Below, piece by piece: positions 1 to 11,100 of a stretch of DNA of 64,000 nucleotides (position 1 is its first letter; the number at the start of each line of letters is the position of its first letter). This DNA is from Phoronis australis. Its lineage: Eukaryota > Phoronida > Phoronidae. A program made the translations under genes and the position numbers. The DNA lies in contig NMRA01000483.1 in assembly GCA_002633005.1 (NCBI GenBank), positions 51,964 to 115,963 of the forward strand. Direction: 5' to 3'. The notes below the pieces were generated by a model that did no database searches, was not told the DNA's origin, and saw only the letters and a program-made list of their open reading frames with translations.

Positions 1-14
1 TGGTTATCAAGTGA

Positions 15-263
15 AATGTCAGACCATCTCAGAACATCAATAATGAGTGGAACTCAGTCTGCATAAAAGCATTGAATAGTGGTGAAATGTTGTCTGGCAC
101 TTGCAAATGTATGGCCGGATTAGGAAAGACATGCAGTCACATTGGTGCTGACTTGTGGAAAATTGAACACTCTGTTAGAATGGGGTTTCCGAATTGTCCG
201 CAGTATCAGGCAGTGTCTCACTGGTCTCAGATGCAACATGTTCGACCATGTGGGTGTTTTTAG
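15..263 (+). pseudogene. SWIM zinc-finger fragment (YqaJ-associated type)
   Basis: An open frame from about base 15 to a stop at 261-263 encodes a SWIM zinc finger. A CKC pair (Cys codons near 102 and 108) is followed by MAGLG and then C-S-H, then I-G-A-D-L-W-K-I-E-H, giving the CxC...CxH spacing of SWIM fingers. The segment before it (VRPSQ...GEMLSGT) fits the part that precedes SWIM in animal proteins that also carry a YqaJ-type nuclease domain. That is family knowledge; no YqaJ domain is visible here. There is an in-frame stop at 12-14, no start codon context, and the window begins just upstream, so this may be an internal exon or a remnant. I favour a decayed fragment because the opposite strand holds another broken piece of the same kind of protein. 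Confidence 0.55.
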
Positions 264-643
264 ATATGTGTGCATCATCATCTTCACCAGTAGTAGCTGA
301 TTTTGTGAGCTTCAAAACTTTCCTGCGACCAGGTTTTACCTTTCTGGCATATCCCATGTTTAGCTGAAGCACTGGATTTCTTTCTGTTGGCTCACCATCC
401 ACAAAATGAATGGAACAAACAAAGACATTTTTTGGTAAACTGGTTAATGGACTTTTGCCACAGTAGTCTCAATTCACTGTTGTGTTTACCTGATGGCATT
501 CTGTGTAACTTGTAAGGTTTTAAACATGGACAGTCTTTGTGCATTTGACCATGGTGTTCATCACAAATTTCTGTCTCCCAACGTTTCAATTTCACCCAGT
601 TGTTGTGACAGCCTGCTACAGCACAGTTACTACCACTGGGCAT
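175..643 (-). pseudogene. THAP-like zinc-finger N-terminus, frameshifted
   Basis: Reading from 643 leftward, the protein starts MPSGSNCAVAGC, followed by spaced Cys/His residues (ICDEHH, HKDCPC), YKLHRMPSG and RLLWQKSIN. This resembles the THAP-like N-terminal finger seen in many invertebrate transposon-derived proteins. Around 440-455 the frame breaks. The expected continuation, CSIHFVDGEPTERNP then a basic tract (ARKVKPGRRK), is read in another frame and runs to a stop at 175-177. A single-base indel explains this, so it is either a pseudogene or a sequencing error. The 3' end overlaps the SWIM piece on the + strand tail to tail. Such families usually carry finger and SWIM in the same orientation (inference), so a rearrangement is likely. 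Confidence 0.55.
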
Positions 644-1383
644 TTTACAACAATTTTTAGTGGAGGTGAAAGTTGAACAGCTCTATTTGTATACTTGTAA
701 ACACTTCTGAAAAGATTCAAACAAAAATTTCAAACCTCCTTGAAATATGGTATATTATCAGTTAGACGGTAATGTTTTATTTTTTTATATATCAGTCCAA
801 CAATTTTAACTTTATTATTGACATTTATGTAATTGTATACATCTAGTAATTTACAAATATTTCTTCTGTCAAATGTATTGTATGAAAAAAATCAACATTT
901 ACCAATAATATCAATGATTTCAAATCTGCTGATCTGCTTCCAAATAAACAACACAAGCAGACACAGCAGCTGGGATGGTTTGCTTTACAGACAGACTACT
1001 CACTCCAGTGTTTATCTGACATGGCATTAATGGCGTGACCTCAATATGGCGCTCCCCAGGCATTCGGCAATTTCTGTAATGGAATCTGTCTATAGCCCAA
1101 CAAAAAGTTGGGAAGTTTACCCCCGTAGCCAATATCTTACACGATTGATTAACTCCATTCTGGCATTTACGGTTGGAGGGCCTGCGCTCTTTCGTTCGAT
1201 AATAGCTCGATCTAATCTCCGATCAGATCGTAACTAGACTGACTTGGTTGGGCTGATAAAAATGAAAGTTAAGTTACAACATATTTGAGCTTAAACCAAT
1301 AGCATTTTTGAATTCCTCGTCAAATGCTGATCAAGTTCCGTTTTTGAATCACCAAATCACCAAAATCGCCCAACCACAACTAG
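644..1383. other. No gene recognised
   Basis: AT-rich sequence with short open frames on both strands (833-1237). None shows a recognisable motif, codon bias or splice structure, and I see no clear repeat. Confidence 0.5.
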
Positions 1384-4300
1384 TCGGTGGGCCAGATCTC
1401 ATAGCGTTCATCCTTGTGAGTGACTTTGGGGGGGCAACCTAGTTTTTTCTATGTAGCTAGATAATATACCCATAAATCAAATTCCAAAAAGTTCCCACGT
1501 CTACACTTGCACATTTTTTTAAAAAAGATGTTTTTGTTGCACAAAATATGATGCACATTCCTGCTACTTGATAGCGCTTTTCTATTGAATTGACCAATCA
1601 GAGAGCCAGATTGTATTGTTGTGCTTAGTTACTTCAATATGGCTGCTCCCATGGAGTGTGATGCCTGTATAATTCAAGGTTTATCAAACAGCACAAAATT
1701 GTGATGTCAGAGCCTAAAGAAGCTTAGGAAAGCTTCCTGGCGAAAACTGATTGACTGTGGAACTCTGTAGATCACTAGATCAAAAAAAGAAGAGGTGTCA
1801 CAAACGTTTGTGCAGAAAACAGCTGCATGTCCTTGTAGCCTACACAGTATACTGCTGAATGCTGTAAACTAGAAGACCAAGTGTCAGACCAAAAAATTGA
1901 AAGGACATAGAACGGCATAGCAACGTTTCAAGGCACCAACAGTAGTACTAAAGCTAAAGTTGCTGAAAGTGATACAGATATTATACAAGATTTACCAAGA
2001 AAATCAATTACTTCCAAAATCTGAAACACCCAATTAACCTGAACAAGATAGGAACATTCTGAAACATGAGTGCATCATTTGTTAGCAGGAAAAGTACATT
2101 ATGGGCCACATTTCAAGAAAGATAAAGAAGTATAGCTTTCAAAAACTGGTACGTGTTTTTTAAAAATACATCTTGGTGTTTTCCATGTGTGTTTCAGTAT
2201 TATCACCAGTTGTTTTTTAACTTGTTCAGCCCCTTGGCTGCCTAGGCCTTAGACAATACTGCTGACCCAGTAGAGACAATGATCATACCATAGGTACTTC
2301 ATATGCCGGATACTTTTCGGCAAATTATGTTCCTATAAGTTAAGAAGTACCGCGTAGAGAGATGCCTCTGAGGAGGTCGTTAATGTTTTCATTTGTTCCC
2401 AGTTTAAACAAATACTCCTGCAATCCTGTTTTTCGAACACTCCATTCAGTTGCCACATCGACACTACTTGCGCTAAAGGATAATCCTATGGCGTTATACT
2501 GTGGGTGTGATTTTAAAGCACTTTAAGTCAAAAAATTTTGAGAAGGTTAAATGGAGTAGATGGTTGCAAACAACATGCCCAAGTGGCCGTCATCCCCTGC
2601 TGTAGTCTCAATTTTTTGTAAACATTAATTACTTAGGTAGCTGCAATGATAATTAAATTAAAGTGCCTAAGTGGCCATCATCGCCGTCGAAATTTGAGGA
2701 CGATGGAAGCCACTGTCCATTTCGTCAAACGTCGATTACCTTAAGTGTAATCGATTGACTATGGTTTGAGCATCTGATTTAGAAAAATTAAATTTCAATC
2801 ACTGCACTGGTATATCAGCTGATTTATTTTCAGTTGCATCAACTGATCTAATTATTAGATGATCAACATTTTTAGGCGACAGATCAGACTGCATGTAAAT
2901 TTGTTAGGCTGGTGGTGGATCAGTTCCTGTTAAGTCCGTCTGAAGTTGCATGCCAAGTCACTCATAGTTGAAAGTTAAATTAGTGTTAACAGTTCGGGTT
3001 TTTTTCAGTTGGACTTGTATCGCAAGGAACAGCTCAGTCCAGAGCCCTGAATATGCAAATGAAATTCAAAGATAAAGACCTTGTGTCTTAGAGGCCAAGT
3101 ACCACAGATCATCATGCTATAAAAATAGAAAGACAACGATTGTGAAGAGTGACGAATTCACAGTTTTCAGAGATGTTTTTCTACAGTTTTGTTTGGAGTT
3201 CATTGAATCGAAGCTTCTAACACAAAGAAATGTCATTTGCCTTTCAAAACTAAAGCAAGACTTTGAAGCTGTTCTTCAGAAAGCTGTTGTGCATTAAGTT
3301 ATTTGGACAGGCAATCTTAAGAAATATTGTTGAAGCTACTCACTGTTGTAGTTTGTGCCCGACTAAGAGATACGAAAGTGAATTGAGGCTAGTGTTCAAT
3401 AATTCACTTGCTGACTCTAATTAACAATGACAGCCCATTATAACATATTTTGAATCAAACGTTTGCCCAAATAGTGCCCGCCTCCAAACAAGGACTTAGT
3501 GTTTGACCCTTCATTGCCTGCGAGCTAATCACCAGTGTGCAGTGCTGTACCCTCTCTAATCGACCATAGTTGGTTCATTGGCGGTGGAGCTTTGCAGTTA
3601 ATATGTATGGCAATGAGCGCATCTCCATTGACAGCACTAAACGATGAACGCTGCAAGTGCAAAAAGAACATGTGTGCTGGTAAACTGAGTTTGTGCTGCA
3701 ATGCTGGGTCAAACTGTACAGAAATATGCAGCTGTGGCAACTGTAGTAACATCAGCAACACTGACTGCATAACATTGGATAGTTCTTTGACAGGTCAACC
3801 CTAAATAGACCTTCAACCCCGTTATTTCCTTTTTTGTATTAAAAAGTTAATTTTATTTGTTAATTAAGTCATAGAAAGTACATACTTTGATCATTGTCAT
3901 GTATTTGTCTCATACTGCTTGATAAACGCTGTCAGAATAATCTATTATTTTCATGCAGTCTTTGTGCACATTCACAGAGCTCATTCAACTACCGGTATAT
4001 TGTTTTTGTACTATAACGTATTTCTGGTGTATTATGCAAACAAGCTGTATGTTACACCATTAGTCAATGTTTTAGTCATTGAGGCACAAATTTTGCCCAG
4101 TCTCAAGTGTTTTGTGTTGCTTTTGTTGCCTGACAATGCCAGAATACTGAACTTCCTAGTAACATTCAGACTTAGTTTGCCTTTTTGCCACTAGGTGTCT
4201 CTTTACTTTTTTTAATTTCACTGTTTACAATTAATTTACATTAGTAAAACGTGTACTGTGAGTGTAATATTGTTCAATACAATAGCACTGATGGGACCAT

Positions 4301-4542
4301 ATTACTTGTTTTACAAAAAAGTCACCAAAACCATTGTTTTTACAAAGTTTACTAAGCTCTTTGGTGATTATTATGCAACTTCAAACTCAAATTTCTCAAA
4401 AATGTGCAACTTTATATGTGGGAACTTTTTAGATTTTGAAAACACTCTAATAAATGAATTAAAAAACACCAAAATAAAATTGCCCCCCTAAAGTACTCAC
4501 AAAAACCATTTTCTAGAGGCCCTACAAAATCTGGCCCACCGA
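1384..4542. mobile_element. Decayed DNA transposon with imperfect terminal inverted repeats
   Basis: The left end (1384-1540) and right end (4385-4542) are imperfect inverted copies. Both ends start TCGGTGGGCCAGAT and share, in order, TTGTGAGT...TTTGGGGGGCAA, AAAAAGTTCCCAC and TTGCACATTTTT when the right end is reverse-complemented. The enclosed 3.2 kb has many stops but retains coding relics on the + strand: an AKYHRSSCYKN-like stretch at about 3090-3140, a C-I-I-C patch near 2070, and a cysteine-rich tail at 3640-3770. That fits an autonomous element that has lost its frame. I cannot assign a superfamily with confidence. The finger fragments at 15-643 lie outside the inverted repeats. Confidence 0.6.
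3535..3804 (+). pseudogene. Cysteine-rich (CXC-like) remnant inside the transposon
   Basis: The frame ends with a closely spaced cysteine run: RCKCKKNMC, then LSLCC, SNCTEICSC, GNCSN, before a stop at 3802-3804. The pattern CxCKKxxC...C...CTxxCxCxxCxN resembles the Tesmin/TSO1-like CXC tails found in some invertebrate transposon-encoded proteins. Upstream sequence in all frames is broken by stops, so only a relic of the C-terminal end is readable. Function is not assignable. Confidence 0.4.
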
Positions 4543-5634
4543 GAAGTTCAGACAATCTATTCTGTCCAAACGGACACACTGGGTTTGACTGTGTTCATAC
4601 GCGTTCGGTAATAGCGTGCAACCACCATACGTTTACTTTGAAGCTTGGGAGATAATTGGCCTGCTTTTTATCATACGGGACAAAAGACTGAGCTGGGCAG
4701 TTAACAAAAGAGCCAGATGTTATCGCACGTTCAGCACCCCTCACGTCTGGAAAAGTTACACGATAGAACGCTGTAATGCACTGGGCTCAACATACCAGTA
4801 ATGTGCCTGTGTCGGGCTAGGTTACAGTGGCCCGTCAAAACTTGAATGATGCACATGTCTTACATATCTGTCAAGACTCTGAAGGTTTTTTAACCTTTTT
4901 GATCACTTTGGGAAATTCACCTTGGTTTCTCTGCAGAGGAGTTAAGCCGTCCACTGAGCTCTTATGGGTATGTACACAGTTGAGTGTACTCATCCTGCAG
5001 CGCATCTGTAGTATACTGGGATTGCAGGTTCAGGTAAACGTACATTGTAGAACGCTGGCCCCTGCAGCTCTACGACTAGGTTTGTCTGCATTTTCAGTGC
5101 TGTTCTTGAATGGACTTATTTACGGATATTTAGACAAACCTTTGGCAAATGAGAGTCGATTTTGAACAACATACCATTTTGGTCGACATATACTTTCAAA
5201 ATTTTAAAGAAAAATAAAATAACCGAATGTTCGGCCACATTCCACTCAAAGACAGATAGCGGGGCAGATAGTGGAAAAATCATGCATTTGATGATACAAG
5301 CACCAAAATTGGCATGGTGACATCCTAAGGTATACTCAACAGATCTACCCGACTAGCCACCTAAAATTCCAAAATGGCGGCCATTTTTCAAAATGGCCGC
5401 CATTTGATGCTTGTGAGTAATGCTTTTCCTCATAAATCTTTCTCTGNCTGAAGCGTATAAACACAACCTCTGCATACGTAACTCGTGGCCATTCGTGTAC
5501 GTGCAGCGGACGCAGGACCGAACAGACACTCAACTGAGCAAAATTATTTATCATGCCGCAACCTCAGAATTCACCATGTAACATATCACAACTACATTCT
5601 TAATTCTTAGATTTTGAGGATTGACGAAAGTCAC
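4543..5634. other. No gene recognised; small palindromic patch
   Basis: Open frames at 4616-4801 and 4827-5165 lack recognisable motifs. Near 5370-5405 two adjacent copies of AAAATGGCNGCCATTT form a short palindromic patch. A single N sits at 5447. Confidence 0.4.
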
Positions 5635-6933
5635 GATACATATAGATTATTACATGGCGAAGTCGTTATCCCCCGTTATCTAGAGCCCGAGTGGATTTTG
5701 GAGAATTATCGCCCGAGGGGCGTGAGCCCCGAGGGTGATAATTCTACAAAATCCACGAGGGCTCTAGATCAGGGAGATAACGACTGAGAACATGTAATAA
5801 TCTATTTATACCACGTACTGAACAAGAAACATTGCAATGAATCGATCTACCTTTCTCGACTTGCCTCGGCTTAGTAACTACTTTCTATGTCAGAGGCCCG
5901 GGGTCGGAGGTCGTGACCTTTTAAAAAAAGCCGAGATATTTTTGTAAAATAATGCTTTTACTCAAAACCAATTGAGAAATGAAACAAAATAGAAATAAAG
6001 TGACTCTATGAATTAAGGTTTAGCAACTATTATAGCTTACTACACATTTTATCACGCTAAGCTTCGACCGGGAATATATCGTCTGCAAAAGTAGGATACC
6101 ACTAGTAACTGACTATAATGCTCAAGTCAAAGGATTCCGACCACACGACACCTACATTCAAATTGGAGACCGGTGATTTATGAGAGAACACGAGAGAAAA
6201 ATTTCACTGAATTAAAATATCGTTTTTATGTAAATTATGCGTCTTATTTTTCATAGCGTATAAATGTCGGTGCAATGCCCTTTGCTGAACATGCGACTGT
6301 TGCGCGTGCTCATTTAAGTATTCTATTTTCACGTTCGATGACGTCAGCCGCTGAGTGGTGTAGTGGTAAAGTCGGCGACTCGCAATTGTTGAGGCCCGGT
6401 TTCGAATCCGGCCTCGGTTTCCCGCCAAAATGTTATCTCACTAGTGAGATAACATGTGTCGTGTGGTCGGAATCCTTTGACTTGAGCATTATGGTCAGTT
6501 ACTAGTGGTAATCTACTTTAGCAGACGACTAATATTCCCGGTCGAAGCTTAGCGTGATAAAATGTGTAGTAAGCTATAATAGCTGCTAAACCTTAATTTA
6601 TAGATTCACTTTATTTCTATTTTGTTTTATTTTTCAATTGGTTTTGAGTAAAAGCATTATTTGACAAAAATAACTCGGCTTTTTTTAAAAGGTCACGACC
6701 TCCGACCCCGGGCCTCTGACATAGAAAGTAGTTACAAAGCCAAGGCAAGTCGAAAAAGGTAGATCGATTCATTGCAATGTTTCTCGTTCAGTATGTGGTA
6801 TAAATAGATTATTACATGTTCTCACTCGTTATTCCCCTTATCTAGAGCCCTCGTGGATTTTGGAGAATTATCGCCACTCGGGCTCTAGATAACGGGGGAT
6901 AACGACTTCTCCATGTAATAATCTATATTTATC
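5635..6933. mobile_element. Foldback element, ~500-bp inverted arms
   Basis: The arm from about 5635 to 6150 is repeated in inverted orientation from about 6933 back to 6453 with high similarity. Ends read ATATAGATTATTACATGG on both sides. The arms share long tracts including the GGCCCGGGGTCGGAGG block (left near 5895, right near 6705) and the CGACCACACGACAC block near the inner ends. The left arm carries a secondary hairpin at about 5680-5790 in which CTAGAGCCC...GTGGATTTTG pairs with CAAAATCCAC...GGGCTCTAG. The right arm has a shortened version. The roughly 300-bp centre holds a tRNA-like unit. No coding capacity is visible, so it is non-autonomous. Confidence 0.8.
6347..6417 (+). pseudogene. 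tRNA-like unit in foldback centre
   Basis: An A-box-like stretch (GTGGTGTAGTGGTAAAGTC) is followed at the right distance by a B-box-like GGTTTCGAATCCGG with a GC stem either side. One extra T in the T-loop and an unconvincing acceptor stem argue against a working tRNA. It is more likely a SINE head or a degenerate tRNA copy carried by the element. Confidence 0.5.
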
Positions 6934-8146
6934 CAACTCTATCTGTGACTCATCTGACCGCTAGGCGGCTACCGGACTAAGTGACGTCCGGGCAGTGTTA
7001 AGGAGGCACAGAACAGTTCTCATAGGGGTTTGCCAGTCAGAACAAACGTCAATGCACTCCTCACCCTTTCTTCACTTTGTCAAAAACAGCATGCCAATAA
7101 GGAAATGTTTTGAGTCATTTCACACCACAAGCCCTACAGATGAGCACAGAAACTTTATTCTCTCTTGTATTTTTGACCCATTCACTCCCAGTGGAAACCA
7201 AGCTGAATTGAGAAAAATGAGGACAAAAAATGCAAAATCGGCACTTTTCACCCCAAAATCACCACTTTCCTGCCGATGTTCGACTAAAGCCAACATTAGA
7301 TTCCGAAAGCAAATTTCCTACCGATTCCAAAAATGTGGTCCAAAAGTACTGTCAACCAACTAGTTTTTTGCAAATCTGGCTTGTTTGAGGGCTACCTGAA
7401 ATCGCGGCCAATTTCTCAGTTGCTACACAGCAATGCACAAATGCAACTGGGGGCCAACCGTTCTTGAAAAGGAGTGCAGCTACAGCCGAGAAACTGCCCT
7501 TTCTTCATTCTCAGCATGTTCACAAATACAAAAAAAAAAAAACATTAACTTGGCCTAAACACAATACCTACCTAAAATGCCTCCAAGACCTGGCCTAGCC
7601 CTAGATTTTAATATTTTGGCAGTGCAATTGGCCGCGGCCATAGCCTAACTATTCTGTGCCACCTAACTCGGGTTTACGAGTTCTCATGACCTCCACTAGG
7701 GGCACCAGCATGCGTGTGACATCAGGTAAACAAAAGGGTCTTAGCCAACATTCACCATTTTGTGTTAGTCCGCGTAATTACAGTTCTTGCAGTTATGTTA
7801 CATAATACACATTTTCGCTTTTGACTAGTCACTATAGGGAGAGCATGTGAAAACATAGTATTATATCTAAGGAATATATATATAAACGCAGAGCACGCAA
7901 ACAATGCTTTTATTATGAAAACACCAAGATGTCATCGTAATTTATGGAGTTCGCGTATTTTCAAAGTGACTCCAACTTTTGTGGAGCAGAAAATAATCAT
8001 ACCTCACTGTACCCAGAGGGTAGCCCGGTGAAGATAAATACAGATTGCGTGAAGGAAATCGATCGGGCTTCGGCGGCGTCAGTATTTCGAGGGAACCGAT
8101 CGGTTAACTGGGCTAACGTGGTCATCTTTTGTGGATGTCCTTCACC
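6934..8146. other. No gene recognised upstream of methyltransferase copy 1
   Basis: A 122-codon open frame at 6995-7363 has no recognisable motif. The stretch just before 8147 should contain the promoter and 5' UTR of the methyltransferase gene, but I see no clear TATA or initiator that can be called. Confidence 0.35.
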
Positions 8147-11100
8147 ATGGACGGATATCGCCTGCTAAAAGAAGCAGAAAGGAGTGATGAGAAATCCACT
8201 TTAGATGTAATCGAAGTTTACGATAAGTGGGAGGAATATGAAAAGGTAGGGAACCCTTTACTTAGGCAATCACATCGCCCTGAATGCCGCAGGCATACAG
8301 GGGCGATAGCACATCCCTACAAAAAGTTACTCATTTCAAAATACAGCGAATAAAATCGAATGAAACATGCATATATGTATATTGAGTTATAATTAACACA
8401 CACCATGATTCTGAATACAGTTTAGCCGACATAACTTGAATATGATCCATAAAAATCTGTCGCGATTCGTTCGAGTTTCTCTCACCGGATGCGAAGTTAC
8501 GTGAAATCACGCCTGTTGACGAACAAAATGTTCAAGGGACACAAATCTTTCAAATTTCACTTGATATCTTTCCATGCTATTTATGCAAGTGTCACGCGCT
8601 TCGCTCGACACACTAACACTAGCCTTTGCCTAACTCGCAAAAATTGAAATACTTAGTGGTTATCGCACGGACGGTGAAAAAGTTAACGGTGACCAAAAAA
8701 GTGGAGTTGAAATTCTTCGCCAACACCTTAATTCTCGTAGCGATGCTTCATCGAAAATATACGTAGAAGCAGAAAGGATCACTGAAGAAAGTAAACGCTT
8801 TTTAAGTTATAGTTTTAAGTGTAGGATGTATTTTTGACGAGGTGAAATATCTTGATCGGTGAGCTGATTTCGCCTTCCGCCCGTTTAAAATACACGGGAG
8901 GAAACTAAGTTCAAAAAGCGATGGGAAGTAGGCCTATTGTAGCCCCTTACCGGCCAACCAAGGGTCTACTAGTACGTGTTGCCTATCCTTTACTGGGCAA
9001 TTTCCTTAATGTATTTTCTTTGATCGGTTATGTATAACGCTCGCATTTGTGCTAGAAGCAAGTTGTTCGTCACGCTGCTCAGACAACGAACAACACTTTC
9101 GTTGGAAGATATCTTTTGATTCATGTGCAAGTACTTTTGTATAGGCCTACCATCTTTCTTCACGTGTCTGTAAATAATCTGCCTCTAATGTTTATTGTAT
9201 CTGTAACTAGCACTAATGTTTGTTTTGTTCTTTTTACCTCTTGGTGACGTAAAATAAAAGATTTATTCACTTATTTACTGTAGTAAAATTAGGTTTGGGA
9301 CCCTTCTCTGGCAAGTGGTAATGGAGTCATCTGTCGCTATCTTTTTCGAAATTGTACATCACTGGATAAAAATAGGGAACCTGACAGGTACCATGAAGTC
9401 CTGTTAATTTTCTGACTTGAAATTATAGATCCTTTCATATTCAGGGGCTCAGCCCCTAGGTTTGGGGCCCGTTGATGGCATCCATGCCGCCGCCCTTTCG
9501 TGTTTTTATTAATAAATTTTTAATGCACCGCTCGCGAAGAAAGAGCCCAATGATGGACTCGGTTGCCTTCTTTTTCCTGTTTTTTTGTAAAATCATACAG
9601 ATTTTTATGTTAAGGAAGACCAATTCTTGGAGGATCACACGATGGTGGAATTAACTGTCACTATTTTCCTTTGTTTAGTGATATTTATCCTTTCGTATTA
9701 AGTGGTCCCCTTTCAGACAGGGTCTTCTGTCGGAGTGACGGCCTCTATGAAGCCGACACTTACCACTATTCACAAAAGGGACAACACAAATTCGTGCAGA
9801 GCACAGCAGCATCAAGACATTATGCTCAAACAACCAAAAATGATGATATTGAAAAATACAATGGGTTAGACGGGCAGTCCATAGCCTTCAGCATAGATGA
9901 ACGAGGTATCAACATTTGACCATTGGAACACTTAGAGTGCATCCCAGTATGTACAGAAATGGATGTCTGCCGTTGTCTGCACTTTAGACATGGCTCCGCG
10001 GGGCCGTACGATTCGTTTCTATGTATAACGTACAAAATTAATGTTAATTTTGACAATTGTATTCGTCAAACTTGGGTCCATCAACTTTATGTTGAAGTAT
10101 ATGATTTATCCAAATCTAACGCTTTAGATTTGTGTAGCTTTAAAAGTTAAAAATGCTATTTCTATGTTTGTATGAGTTACAATAGAACGGTTCTGTTTGT
10201 GACGCACGCCTCTATGACTGTAAAGACATTTGTGAGAGTGGAGTGCTTGCCATTATTTTTTGTCTTAAAATGTGCCCACATCAAGGTTCTTATTACATTA
10301 CTTCAATTCTAGATTTCGTTTCCAATGAACACGGGGTGTAATCTTGTGCCCGAAGTCAGCGAAGATCCTACTTGTTCGCTATATCTTGTATGTCTGTCGT
10401 AAGACGCCGTGTTGTTCATAGTGAGTCTTGTACAACAGCAGTGTGTGTGTGTGTGTGNNGGGGTTTGTGTCATCTACATTCGACTGTCAGTGTTTTCACT
10501 GTGGAGCCTGTTGAAGATAAGCGTTTTTACCTTCCAGTTCGTTTGCAATGGAAACCGAAAGCCAGACCCCGCTTTAGTTGCTGAGGCACTCGCATCCTAC
10601 TTGAAGCATAACAAATCTGCTGCGATATTGGATGTTGCCTGTGGGACTGGTCTTGGTGCATTGGAGGTAAGGCGCGCTTAACATACTCCTGTTCTACGAA
10701 CTCAGTCACGGCGCATTCCATTTATTCAATTCCAGCTTTCTACATTGCGATATTCAACAAAGTTTGGCTCGCCTCTTTGCCAACTAGTTTGCCAGTTGAC
10801 AATATCCACAATATCCTTATAAGGCCTACCTACCACTTTCAAAGAGAGCTCTTCAATTCAATTTCTTTGCCTATTCGCCAAGAAAATGTGATATTCGGTT
10901 ATAACGTGTTTATACTGTACCTGTATATTTCAGCTTGCAGAACATGGCTTCCACAATGTGGACGGTTTAGATGGAAGCCAGGGCATGGTAAACCAATCAA
11001 AAGAGCGAGGTTTATATAACAAAACTTTCGTCTCTTTATTCTCTGAAAAACCAACTGAAGGACTGGAGAGTTGTAAGTATTTTGCTGACTTGGAAAATCA

